DNA of 6,067 nt from Beijerinckiaceae bacterium (lineage in GTDB: Bacteria; Pseudomonadota; Alphaproteobacteria; Rhizobiales; Beijerinckiaceae). The position numbers were made by a program, and so were the translations under genes. The DNA lies in assembly GCA_027311205.1 (NCBI GenBank), contig DAICZI010000120.1:1-6067 (forward strand), given 5' to 3'. Shown here one piece after another: positions 1 through 4,929 of the stretch; position 1 is the first letter of the stretch; each line of letters begins with the position of its first letter. The notes under the pieces are model-generated. The model was given only the letters and a program-made list of their open reading frames with translations. It made no database searches and was not told the origin of the DNA.

Positions 1-1038
1 CATGGCGCGTCGTGCTGCACCCTCCACCCGCCGCACCAGCGCAGCAACAGAAGGGTCATCCGAGATAAAGCTTTGCACGGGTGGCTTTGACTCATGCACC
101 CTGACGCTCACCGCCAGCGGCATCATCGCCACAGGCCGGGCATTTTCTATGGTCACGATAAAATGGCTGCCCACTTCATCTTGCAGCCTTTGGCGCTCGT
201 GACGACGTCCCTCATCGACGAACTGGCTGAATTTCGTGCGGAAAATATCTGAAAACCGACGCCCAGGCCGGGCCGGCAATCCATGCAGCAGATTGCGCGC
301 CGCCTGATTGGCAGCCAGCAAGCGCCCGTCCTCATCAAGTGCCAGCAACCCGGCGCTGAGCGTGTGGAGATATTCGCCGCGGTTGTGAAAGGCGACAATC
401 ATCGCGCTGCGGTATTTCTCGCGGAACAACCCATTCTCGATCTGGGTTGCCGCCATCGCCACCAGAGCCTGTGTATGCGTTTGCCGCGACAGGCAATTCG
501 AGGACGCATCCAGCACGCCGATAACATCGCCTTCGGGCGCAAATACCGGCGAAGCCGCGCACGTCAGATGGTTGTAGCGCGGGAAAAAATGCTCTTCGCC
601 ATGCACCACGACAGCACGTTGCAAAAACGCCGTGGTGCCAAGCCCATTGGTGCCGCAATGCTCCTCATTCCAGAGCGAGCCGGGCCGGATCGCCGCGCCA
701 TCCGATGTATCGCTGAAGCTCGAGTCGGAAACAATATCAAGCAAAAGCCCCTTCGACGTGGCAAAGGCGATCATGAAATTTGTGCCGGCAATCTGCTGGT
801 GCAAGGTGTGCATTTCCGCCAAAGCCAGACCGCGCACAAGGGACATGCGTTGCTGCTCCTGGCGCAACTCTGCGGCGGAGACAACGTGGGCCGGGGGCGG
901 ACGGCGCGTGTCTAGACCCAGCGCGATGCAACGCATCCAGCTATTGTAGATATCAGGCGTTAGGTAACCTGCCGGTGGTCGACCTTCGGCATCCAGCATC
1001 TCACGAGCACGCGCGACGTTGCGGTTGGCAACAAGCAT
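1..1038 (-). CDS. AcoR-type sigma-54-dependent transcriptional activator, N-terminal part (cut by window edge)
   Basis: Reading the minus strand from the ATG at 1038 gives 346 codons without a stop to the window edge. A strong Shine-Dalgarno, GGGAGGA (1043-1049), lies 4 nt before this ATG; the frame stays open further upstream but without an in-frame ATG in the next 100 bases or so. Residues 65-205 look like the GAF sensor domain of AcoR-family activators, with the signature W123-x-E-...-GTNGLGT (129-135), VVVHGEEHF (143-151) and GVLDASS (174-180). Residues about 222-310 resemble a PAS fold (LLALDEDGRLLAANQAA at 231-247). The last residues, FISDDPSVAALVRR onward, match the linker that precedes the AAA+ domain in this family. 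The AAA+ ATPase and Fis-type HTH are off the left edge, so sigma-54 interaction is inferred from the family and from the -24/-12 promoter of the divergent operon. The ligand is unknown; a monooxygenase substrate or product is likely. Confidence 0.88.
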   Translation of the reverse strand, partial: MLVANRNVARAREMLDAEGRPPAGYLTPDIYNSWMRCIALGLDTRRPPPAHVVSAAELRQEQQRMSLVRGLALAEMHTLHQQIAGTNFMIAFATSKGLLLDIVSDSSFSDTSDGAAIRPGSLWNEEHCGTNGLGTTAFLQRAVVVHGEEHFFPRYNHLTCAASPVFAPEGDVIGVLDASSNCLSRQTHTQALVAMAATQIENGLFREKYRSAMIVAFHNRGEYLHTLSAGLLALDEDGRLLAANQAARNLLHGLPARPGRRFSDIFRTKFSQFVDEGRRHERQRLQDEVGSHFIVTIENARPVAMMPLAVSVRVHESKPPVQSFISDDPSVAALVRRVEGAARRAM

Positions 1039-1160
1039 GAGGTCCTCCCAGGACCAGAGCGCCAGCAGCAGCTTTATAACTGACACCAGGCTCTTGCATT
1101 TTGATTGAGAAGAGTGTGGGCCAGAAACCGGTTGGGGTAAACATCTTACCTTAAGTTTTT

Positions 1161-1177
1161 TGTTCCGGCGCGGAACA
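1161..1177. promoter_or_regulatory. Candidate upstream activator site (17-bp palindrome)
   Basis: TGTTCCG-GCG-CGGAACA has perfect 7-bp arms around a 3-bp centre. It is centred near 1169, about 120 bp before the predicted start of transcription of the adh-prm operon, where enhancer sites for sigma-54 activators normally lie, and about 130 bp from the regulator's start codon. A single TGTTC half-site recurs at 1194-1198, roughly three helical turns away. Binding by the divergent AcoR-type protein is inference from position and symmetry. Confidence 0.6.
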
Positions 1178-1246
1178 GTTTGGAGCACGTTATTGTTCAG
1201 GCCTTGATCGCCTGTTACAACCAATGATTTTTGGAATAACACATAG

Positions 1247-1259
1247 AATCAATATACTA
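1247..1259 (+). promoter_or_regulatory. IHF-like site
   Basis: AATCAATATACTA fits the IHF consensus WATCAANNNNTTR with one mismatch (C for T at 1257). It lies in an AT-rich stretch between the palindrome and the -24/-12 promoter, where a DNA bend would bring a bound activator to the polymerase. It is close to the -24 element, so it may be only partly usable. The consensus is loose and chance matches in AT-rich DNA are common. Confidence 0.35.
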
Positions 1260-1265
1260 TGTGTT

Positions 1266-1281
1266 TGGCATGATCGTTGCT
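1266..1281 (+). promoter_or_regulatory. Sigma-54 (-24/-12) promoter for the adh-prm operon
   Basis: TGGCATGATCGTTGCT matches the consensus TGGCACGNNNNTTGCW at every defined position except one (T for C at 1271). The invariant GG (1267-1268) and GC (1279-1280) are separated by exactly 10 bases, as required. Transcription should start about 12 bases after the GC, near 1291-1292, leaving a leader of about 45 nt before the alcohol dehydrogenase. The divergently encoded AcoR-type activator is the obvious partner. Confidence 0.85.
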
Positions 1282-1295
1282 TTCTCTGTTGTCAG

Positions 1296-1316
1296 CCGCC
1301 CCGATTGTGAGGGCGG
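1296..1316 (+). other. 5'-leader stem-loop overlapping a Shine-Dalgarno
   Basis: CCGCCC (1296-1301) pairs perfectly with GGGCGG (1311-1316) around a 9-nt loop. It would form within a few bases of the predicted 5' end of the transcript. The right arm takes up the first two G of the only strong Shine-Dalgarno in the leader, GGAGGA at 1315-1320. It could protect the 5' end or limit ribosome loading; neither is shown by sequence alone. Confidence 0.45.
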
Positions 1317-1328
1317 AGGATAATGGGG

Positions 1329-1367
1329 ATGGAAAATGAAAGCAGCGGTGCTCCACGCCTTCGATGA
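1329..1367 (+). CDS. Possible 12-codon upstream ORF overlapping the adh start
   Basis: The leader's best Shine-Dalgarno, GGAGGA (1315-1320), is 8 nt from an ATG at 1329, ideal spacing, but 15 nt from the dehydrogenase ATG at 1336, which is too far. The ATG at 1329 opens a short reading frame (MENESSGAPRLR, stop at 1365-1367) in another frame than the dehydrogenase, overlapping its first ten codons. An in-frame ATG at 1323 would add two codons. If translated, it would compete with or modulate dehydrogenase synthesis. It may equally be chance. Confidence 0.25.
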   Translation: MENESSGAPRLR

Positions 1368-2379
1368 AAAGCTGACGGGCAAGGAATTCGTCAGATATGA
1401 AGACGTCGCTGATCCAAAAATCTCGCGACCCACCGATGTCATCGTGCGGATAGGCGGGGCGGGGGTTTGCCGGACGGATTTGCACATCGTCGAGGGTATC
1501 TGGCGCAGCAAGGTTGATGTCGCGCTGCCCTATATCATGGGCCATGAAAATGCAGGCTGGGTTGAGGCCATAGGTCCTGGTGTCGAAGGCGTGAAGGTGG
1601 GTGACGCTGTCATTTGCCATCCGCTGGTCACCAGCGGTCACTGCCTTGCGTGTCGTCGTGGCGACGATATGCACGCGCTCGACAGTTCTTTTCCGGGCAT
1701 CAATGCGAACGGCGGCTATGCGCAATATCTGCTGACCGGCCAGCGCTCGCTGATCAAACTGCCCAAGACCCTCGCACCGCGCGAAGTCGCGCCCTATACC
1801 GATGCTGGCCTCACCGCCTATCGCGCCGCCAAAAAAGCCTCGCGGCATCTTTTGCCTGGCGAATATGTGGCGGTGATCGGGGCGGGCGGGCTTGGCCATA
1901 TCGGCATTCAGGTGCTGGCCGCGCTCTGCGCTGCCGAAATCATCGTGATTGATCGTTCGGAGCCATCGCTTGAACTCGCCAAGGCCTGCGGCGCGCATCA
2001 TCTGATTAAAGCCGACGGCAATGAGGTCGAGGCCGTGCTGGCGCTGACCGGCGGGCATGGTGCGGAAGCGACGATTGATTTTGTTGGTGAGGGCGATGCG
2101 GTAGCGCGTGGCCTCGCGATGACAGCCAACGGCGGCTATTATTACATCGTTGGCTATGGCGGCAAAATCGACATTCCGACCATCGACATGATCACCTCCG
2201 AAAAGACCATCGTTGGCAATCTGGTTGGCACTTATGCCGAACTGGTGGAACTGATGGCGCTGGCGGATCGCGGCAGGGTCAATCTGCACACCCGCGAATA
2301 CAAGCTCTCGGAAGCCAATGACGCGCTGCATGATTTGCATCACGGCAAAATTCATGGTCGCGCCGTGCTGGTCCCGTGA
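1336..2379 (+). CDS. Zinc-dependent NAD alcohol dehydrogenase (medium-chain)
   Basis: This 347-residue medium-chain dehydrogenase probably oxidises the alcohol made by the monooxygenase encoded downstream, for example 2-propanol to acetone. Catalytic zinc ligands are visible: C45 (in GVCRTDLH, with relay residues T47 and H50), the H70-E71 pair (GHE), and D156 (TDAGLTAY), the third ligand as in several bacterial secondary alcohol dehydrogenases. The Rossmann motif GAGGLG is at 182-187, and D206 at the end of the second strand suggests NAD rather than NADP. Length is normal for the family. The structural zinc loop is odd: of the four cysteines normally spaced C-x2-C-x2-C-x7-C, only C103 and C106 remain, while the first is S100 and the last A114. 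The start matches family N-termini (MKAAVLH) but has only a weak GGGGA (1325-1329) as ribosome site. It is the first gene after the sigma-54 promoter. Substrate is inferred from context. Confidence 0.92.
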   Translation: MKAAVLHAFDEKLTGKEFVRYEDVADPKISRPTDVIVRIGGAGVCRTDLHIVEGIWRSKVDVALPYIMGHENAGWVEAIGPGVEGVKVGDAVICHPLVTSGHCLACRRGDDMHALDSSFPGINANGGYAQYLLTGQRSLIKLPKTLAPREVAPYTDAGLTAYRAAKKASRHLLPGEYVAVIGAGGLGHIGIQVLAALCAAEIIVIDRSEPSLELAKACGAHHLIKADGNEVEAVLALTGGHGAEATIDFVGEGDAVARGLAMTANGGYYYIVGYGGKIDIPTIDMITSEKTIVGNLVGTYAELVELMALADRGRVNLHTREYKLSEANDALHDLHHGKIHGRAVLVP

Positions 2380-2389
2380 GGATATGAAA

Positions 2390-2767
2390 ATGACCCCTTC
2401 CCACCGCGAAACAGGCAAGCCCGCGTTAAGGCAAACAACTGGCGAGGCCGACGCGAAGGCGCACGAGCACATGCTCGCCCGTCATAAATTGGTGGAAAGC
2501 ATGATCCGCAATAACGAGCAGCAGCTTCGTAATGAAAGCGCACGTGGCGGTGCGGAAATCGAGCGCGAATGCGCTCTGCGGGCTCTGGCAGCAAGCGCCG
2601 ACTCTGTGCAGGCGCAGCAGCAGGTTAAGGCGACAGCTGCGCGGCTGGAGGTCCTTGACGAAGAGCGCTTTCGCCTAATTGCCGAGCGTGAATGGCTGAA
2701 TTCCTCGCTGCTGGAATTTGAAGAGGCGCTGGAGCAACCAGGCCTCAAGGCGAAAGGACACGCCTGA
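2390..2767 (+). CDS. Small charged, probably coiled-coil protein of unknown function
   Basis: I do not recognise this 125-residue protein. It starts 10 bases after the dehydrogenase stop. GAGG (2378-2381) lies 8 nt before the ATG at 2390; an alternative ATG at 2384 would add two residues but sits only 2 nt from it. Residues about 18-117 are rich in Ala, Glu, Arg, Gln and Leu with no proline, predicting long amphipathic helices or a coiled coil. There is one cysteine (C61), no signal peptide and no membrane segment, so it should be cytosolic. The C-terminus is short and basic. It overlaps the next gene by one base and so belongs to the same transcript as the dehydrogenase. It is not one of the usual four monooxygenase subunits. 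An assembly, scaffold or regulatory role is only a guess. Codon use looks like that of its neighbours. Confidence 0.75.
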   Translation: MTPSHRETGKPALRQTTGEADAKAHEHMLARHKLVESMIRNNEQQLRNESARGGAEIERECALRALAASADSVQAQQQVKATAARLEVLDEERFRLIAEREWLNSSLLEFEEALEQPGLKAKGHA

Positions 2768-2997
2768 TGACTCAAATTGCTGAAACCGCGCGGCAATCTG
2801 CGGCCGTGGTAGCGCCAAGCGTCGAGCTGTCCGACGAAGACCGCTCCAAGGATGCGTTTTTCGTGCAGGTCGCCGAAGTGGCGGAAGCCATGGTCAAGGC
2901 GCATGGCAAGGATTTTGCGATGGGCACGCTGGTGCTCTCGGCGCGCTTTATCGCCGAGGGTCGGCCCCTCGTCAAAAGGAACGCGGACGGGAGCTAG
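2767..2997 (+). CDS. Small conserved-looking hypothetical protein, coupled to the gene before it
   Basis: This 76-residue protein starts in an ATGA overlap with the preceding stop codon (TGA 2765-2767), with AAGGA (2754-2758) 8 nt upstream, so translation is probably coupled. Residues 1-28 look flexible and acidic towards the end (ELSDEDRSKD at 20-29). Residues 29-47 and about 50-64 (DFAMGTLVLSARFIAEG) look like two amphipathic helices, followed by a short basic tail. There is no cysteine, signal peptide or clear membrane span. I cannot assign a family. It is too short and unlike the roughly 100-residue SDIMO coupling protein, which is expected later in the operon. The conserved order with the coil protein before it suggests that the two products act together, which is inference. 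Confidence 0.7.
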   Translation: MTQIAETARQSAAVVAPSVELSDEDRSKDAFFVQVAEVAEAMVKAHGKDFAMGTLVLSARFIAEGRPLVKRNADGS

Positions 2998-3189
2998 CTT
3001 TATACTGCGCTCGGACGTGAGGTAGCAAACCTAACCATCTAAATCCAAGTACACTTTTCCTGAAATAAAGTCCATTTTTGAATGTAATGCATATTACGGT
3101 CTGCCTTTTTGAAACATGAAGTGCCGTGGTTAGGAATATCCTGGCCAAGGCATGTTGAACTGAAACAACAACTTTTATGGAGAAGAGAC
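2998..3189 (+). promoter_or_regulatory. AT-rich leader before prmA with several small dyads
   Basis: These 192 bases are visibly more AT-rich than the flanking genes and hold no convincing gene. I see GTAAT-GCAT-ATTAC (3084-3097), flanked by two direct copies of TTTTTGAA (3075-3082 and 3106-3113, 31 bp apart), then AGGA-ATA-TCCT (3132-3142) and TGTTG-N8-CAACA (3153-3170). No near-consensus -24/-12 or -35/-10 promoter is present; the only GG-N10-GC (3013-3026) has poor flanks. No intrinsic terminator is visible, so prmA is probably read from the promoter before the dehydrogenase, unless an unusual promoter lies here. Confidence 0.4.
3179..3182 (+). promoter_or_regulatory. Ribosome binding site deciding the prmA start
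   Basis: GGAG is 7 nt before the ATG at 3190. The alternative in-frame ATG at 3109 would add 27 residues that lie in AT-rich leader DNA and do not resemble the N-termini of propane monooxygenase large subunits, so 3190 is preferred. Confidence 0.75.
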
Positions 3190-4860
3190 ATGTCTGCAGG
3201 TTTAACCCTGAACAAAATCACCGCCCAGAAGGGCATTACCATAGGCGAGGCTGCGGCCCGCGTCGCTGATCTTGGCTGGACGCCAAGCTATGTGCAGGAA
3301 GCTATGACCTTCCCGACAGATTACAAAATCTCGAAAACCCCGCGCGACCCCATGAAACAGGTGTTGCGGTCGTATTTTCCGATGCAGGAAGAAAAAGACA
3401 ACCGCGTCTATGGTGCGTTGGATGCAGCATTGCGCGGCGATATGTTCCGCAACGTCGAGCCGCGCTGGGTCGAATGGATGAAGCTGTTTCTGGCCATCAT
3501 CCCCTTCCCGGAAATCTCGGCGGCGCGCTCGATGGCCATGGTGGCCCGGTTGGCACCTGGCGAAGAACTGCGCACCGGCATGACCATGCAAATGGTCGAT
3601 GAGTTTCGCCATTCCACCATTCAGATGAACCTGAAGAAATGGTATATGGAAAATTATATCGATCCGGCTGGTTTCGATATCACGGAAGCCGCCTTCGGCA
3701 AGTGCTACGCCACGACAATTGGGCGGCAGTTTGCGGAAGGTTTCCTCACCGGCGACGCCATTACAGCGGCCAATGTCTATTTGACGGTGGTTGCGGAGAC
3801 CGCGTTCACCAATACGCTGTTTGTGGCCATGCCATCGGAAGCTGCCCGCAACGGCGATTATGCTTTGCCGACGGTGTTCCTGTCGGTGCAGTCGGATGAA
3901 TCGCGCCATATCGGCAACGGCCACTCGATGCTGATGGCGATGATCAATGATCCCTCGAACCATCAGTTGCTGGAGCGCGATCTCAAATACGCATTCTGGC
4001 AGAACCATGCGATTGTCGATGCCGCCATCGGCACTTTCATTGAATATGGCACCACCAACCGCGACAAGAACAAGGAGAGCTATGCCGAGCTCTGGCATCG
4101 CTGGATTTACGAGGATTACTACCGCACCTACATGCTGCCACTCGAAAAATACGGCATCAAGATCCACCATGACGATGTCGCGGCGGCTTGGGACCGGATC
4201 GTCAAGAAAAACTATGTCCACAAGACGGCGCAGTTTTTTGCGGTCGGCTGGTCGGCGAATTTCTGGCGGATAGAAGCCCAGACCGAGAAGGACTTCGAGT
4301 GGTTTGAGCATAAATATCCAGGCTGGTATGCTGAATTCGGCGACTTCTGGAAATGGTATGGCAAGCTCAGCAAACCAGGCGAAACCAATATCCTGTTCAA
4401 TGGTGACACCGGCTACGTTTATCCGCATCGCTGCTGGAGTTGCATGGTGCCTTGCCTGATCCGCGAGGACTTCGTGTGCGATGAGGTGGACGGCAAAATC
4501 TACACCTATTGCTCGGAAGGGTGCCGGTGGACGCACAAAGTGGCCTTTGCTGCCGAATATGAAGGCCGCGCCACGCCCGCCATGGGCCGCTTCAGCGGGC
4601 GCCGTGAGTGGGAAGACTGTTACCACGGCTGGGATATTGCCGATGCCATCAAGGACTTGGGCTTTGTGCGATCCGACGGCAAGACGCTCACGGCCCAGCC
4701 GCATCTGCGCTTTGATGCCAGTGATATGTGGACCCTTGATGATGTGCGTGGCCATGTGCTCGGCAGTCCGCTCCGCGGCTTCCGTGCCCTGACACCGGCC
4801 CAGCGCGAGGTGGCCACGGCTGAATATCGCAAGGGATTCAAAATCAACCCTTGCGTCTGA
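3190..4860 (+). CDS. prmA: Propane-type soluble diiron monooxygenase, hydroxylase large (alpha) subunit
   Basis: This 556-residue protein is the catalytic subunit of a soluble diiron monooxygenase: it activates O2 and hydroxylates a small substrate, propane to 2-propanol in studied prm systems. All six iron ligands are present: E108 (FPEIS), E138 and H141 (DEFRH), E203 (AETAFTN), E237 and H240 (DESRH). Their spacing (30, 3, 62, 34, 3) equals that of methane monooxygenase MmoX (E114, E144, H147, E209, E243, H246). T207 corresponds to the MmoX gate residue T213, and Q145 stands where MmoX has C151. A C-terminal region (412-445) has C415-x2-C418 and C441-x3-C445, as I recall for PrmA relatives; extra cysteines C422 and C430 fall within it. 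Sequences such as SYFPMQEEKDNRVYGA and NYIDPAGFD are typical of the prm/mim group. Length is slightly above the roughly 545 residues known for actinobacterial PrmA. The reductase gene directly follows, as in prm, mim and thm clusters. The exact substrate (propane, acetone, phenol, cyclic ether) cannot be read from sequence. Confidence 0.95.
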   Translation: MSAGLTLNKITAQKGITIGEAAARVADLGWTPSYVQEAMTFPTDYKISKTPRDPMKQVLRSYFPMQEEKDNRVYGALDAALRGDMFRNVEPRWVEWMKLFLAIIPFPEISAARSMAMVARLAPGEELRTGMTMQMVDEFRHSTIQMNLKKWYMENYIDPAGFDITEAAFGKCYATTIGRQFAEGFLTGDAITAANVYLTVVAETAFTNTLFVAMPSEAARNGDYALPTVFLSVQSDESRHIGNGHSMLMAMINDPSNHQLLERDLKYAFWQNHAIVDAAIGTFIEYGTTNRDKNKESYAELWHRWIYEDYYRTYMLPLEKYGIKIHHDDVAAAWDRIVKKNYVHKTAQFFAVGWSANFWRIEAQTEKDFEWFEHKYPGWYAEFGDFWKWYGKLSKPGETNILFNGDTGYVYPHRCWSCMVPCLIREDFVCDEVDGKIYTYCSEGCRWTHKVAFAAEYEGRATPAMGRFSGRREWEDCYHGWDIADAIKDLGFVRSDGKTLTAQPHLRFDASDMWTLDDVRGHVLGSPLRGFRALTPAQREVATAEYRKGFKINPCV

Positions 4861-4870
4861 GCTGATCGAC

Positions 4871-4897
4871 GGTGGGGGCTGCGCCCGCGGCCCCCGC
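4871..4897 (+). terminator. Strong GC hairpin between prmA and prmB (attenuator or mRNA-stabilising element)
   Basis: In the 69-nt gap after prmA, GGGGGC (4874-4879) pairs with GCCCCC (4890-4895). The stem continues inwards through a U-G pair and GC/GC to a loop near 4883-4886, and outwards by two more pairs. It is followed by CTTTCTCC, a poor T-run, so full intrinsic termination is unlikely. It may terminate a fraction of transcripts or protect the upstream prmA message from 3' decay, lowering reductase relative to hydroxylase. Confidence 0.55.
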
Positions 4898-4929
4898 TTT
4901 CTCCAACCGTCCTGGAAAGCTGGAACTTC

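Larger units (their letters stand above)
1039..1335. promoter_or_regulatory. Divergent intergenic control region between regulator and adh-prm operon
   Basis: These 297 bases separate two outward-facing genes and contain no credible protein gene apart from a tiny upstream ORF at the right end. From left to right I see the regulator's Shine-Dalgarno, an 8-bp palindrome AACCGGTT (1126-1133), a 17-bp palindrome (1161-1177), a further TGTTC half-site (1194-1198), a CAGGC-N7-GCCTG dyad (1198-1214), an AT-rich stretch with an IHF-like site, a sigma-54 promoter, and a GC stem-loop in the leader. This order (activator site, bend site, -24/-12 promoter) is the usual one for enhancer-dependent operons. 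I found no convincing -35/-10 pair for the regulator itself. Confidence 0.75.

Noticed and set aside
283..915. Plus-strand open frame of 210 codons opposite the regulator
   Set aside because: The minus strand encodes a continuous AcoR-type GAF/PAS protein here with a good Shine-Dalgarno; the plus-strand product has no motif.
1126..1133. AACCGGTT palindrome in the divergent region
   Set aside because: It is only 8 bp long and isolated, is expected by chance at this scale, and does not resemble the 1161-1177 site.
1249..2472. Open frame of 407 codons on the minus strand opposite the dehydrogenase
   Set aside because: It is antisense to an unmistakable dehydrogenase, crosses into the promoter region and shows no family motif.
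2955..2971. CGAGGG/CCCTCG hairpin near the end of the 76-residue gene as a terminator
   Set aside because: It lies inside the coding sequence and is followed by TCAAAAGG rather than a T-run.
3013..3026. GG-N10-GC spacing suggestive of a second sigma-54 promoter before prmA
   Set aside because: Bases around the GG and GC fit the consensus poorly (CGGAC and TAGCA instead of TGGCA and TTGCA), and this spacing alone is common by chance.
3202..4755. Long open frame of 517 codons on the minus strand opposite prmA
   Set aside because: It is the mirror of prmA codon bias. The predicted protein is His/Arg/Ile-rich with no recognisable motif, while the plus strand has all diiron ligands at the exact family spacing.
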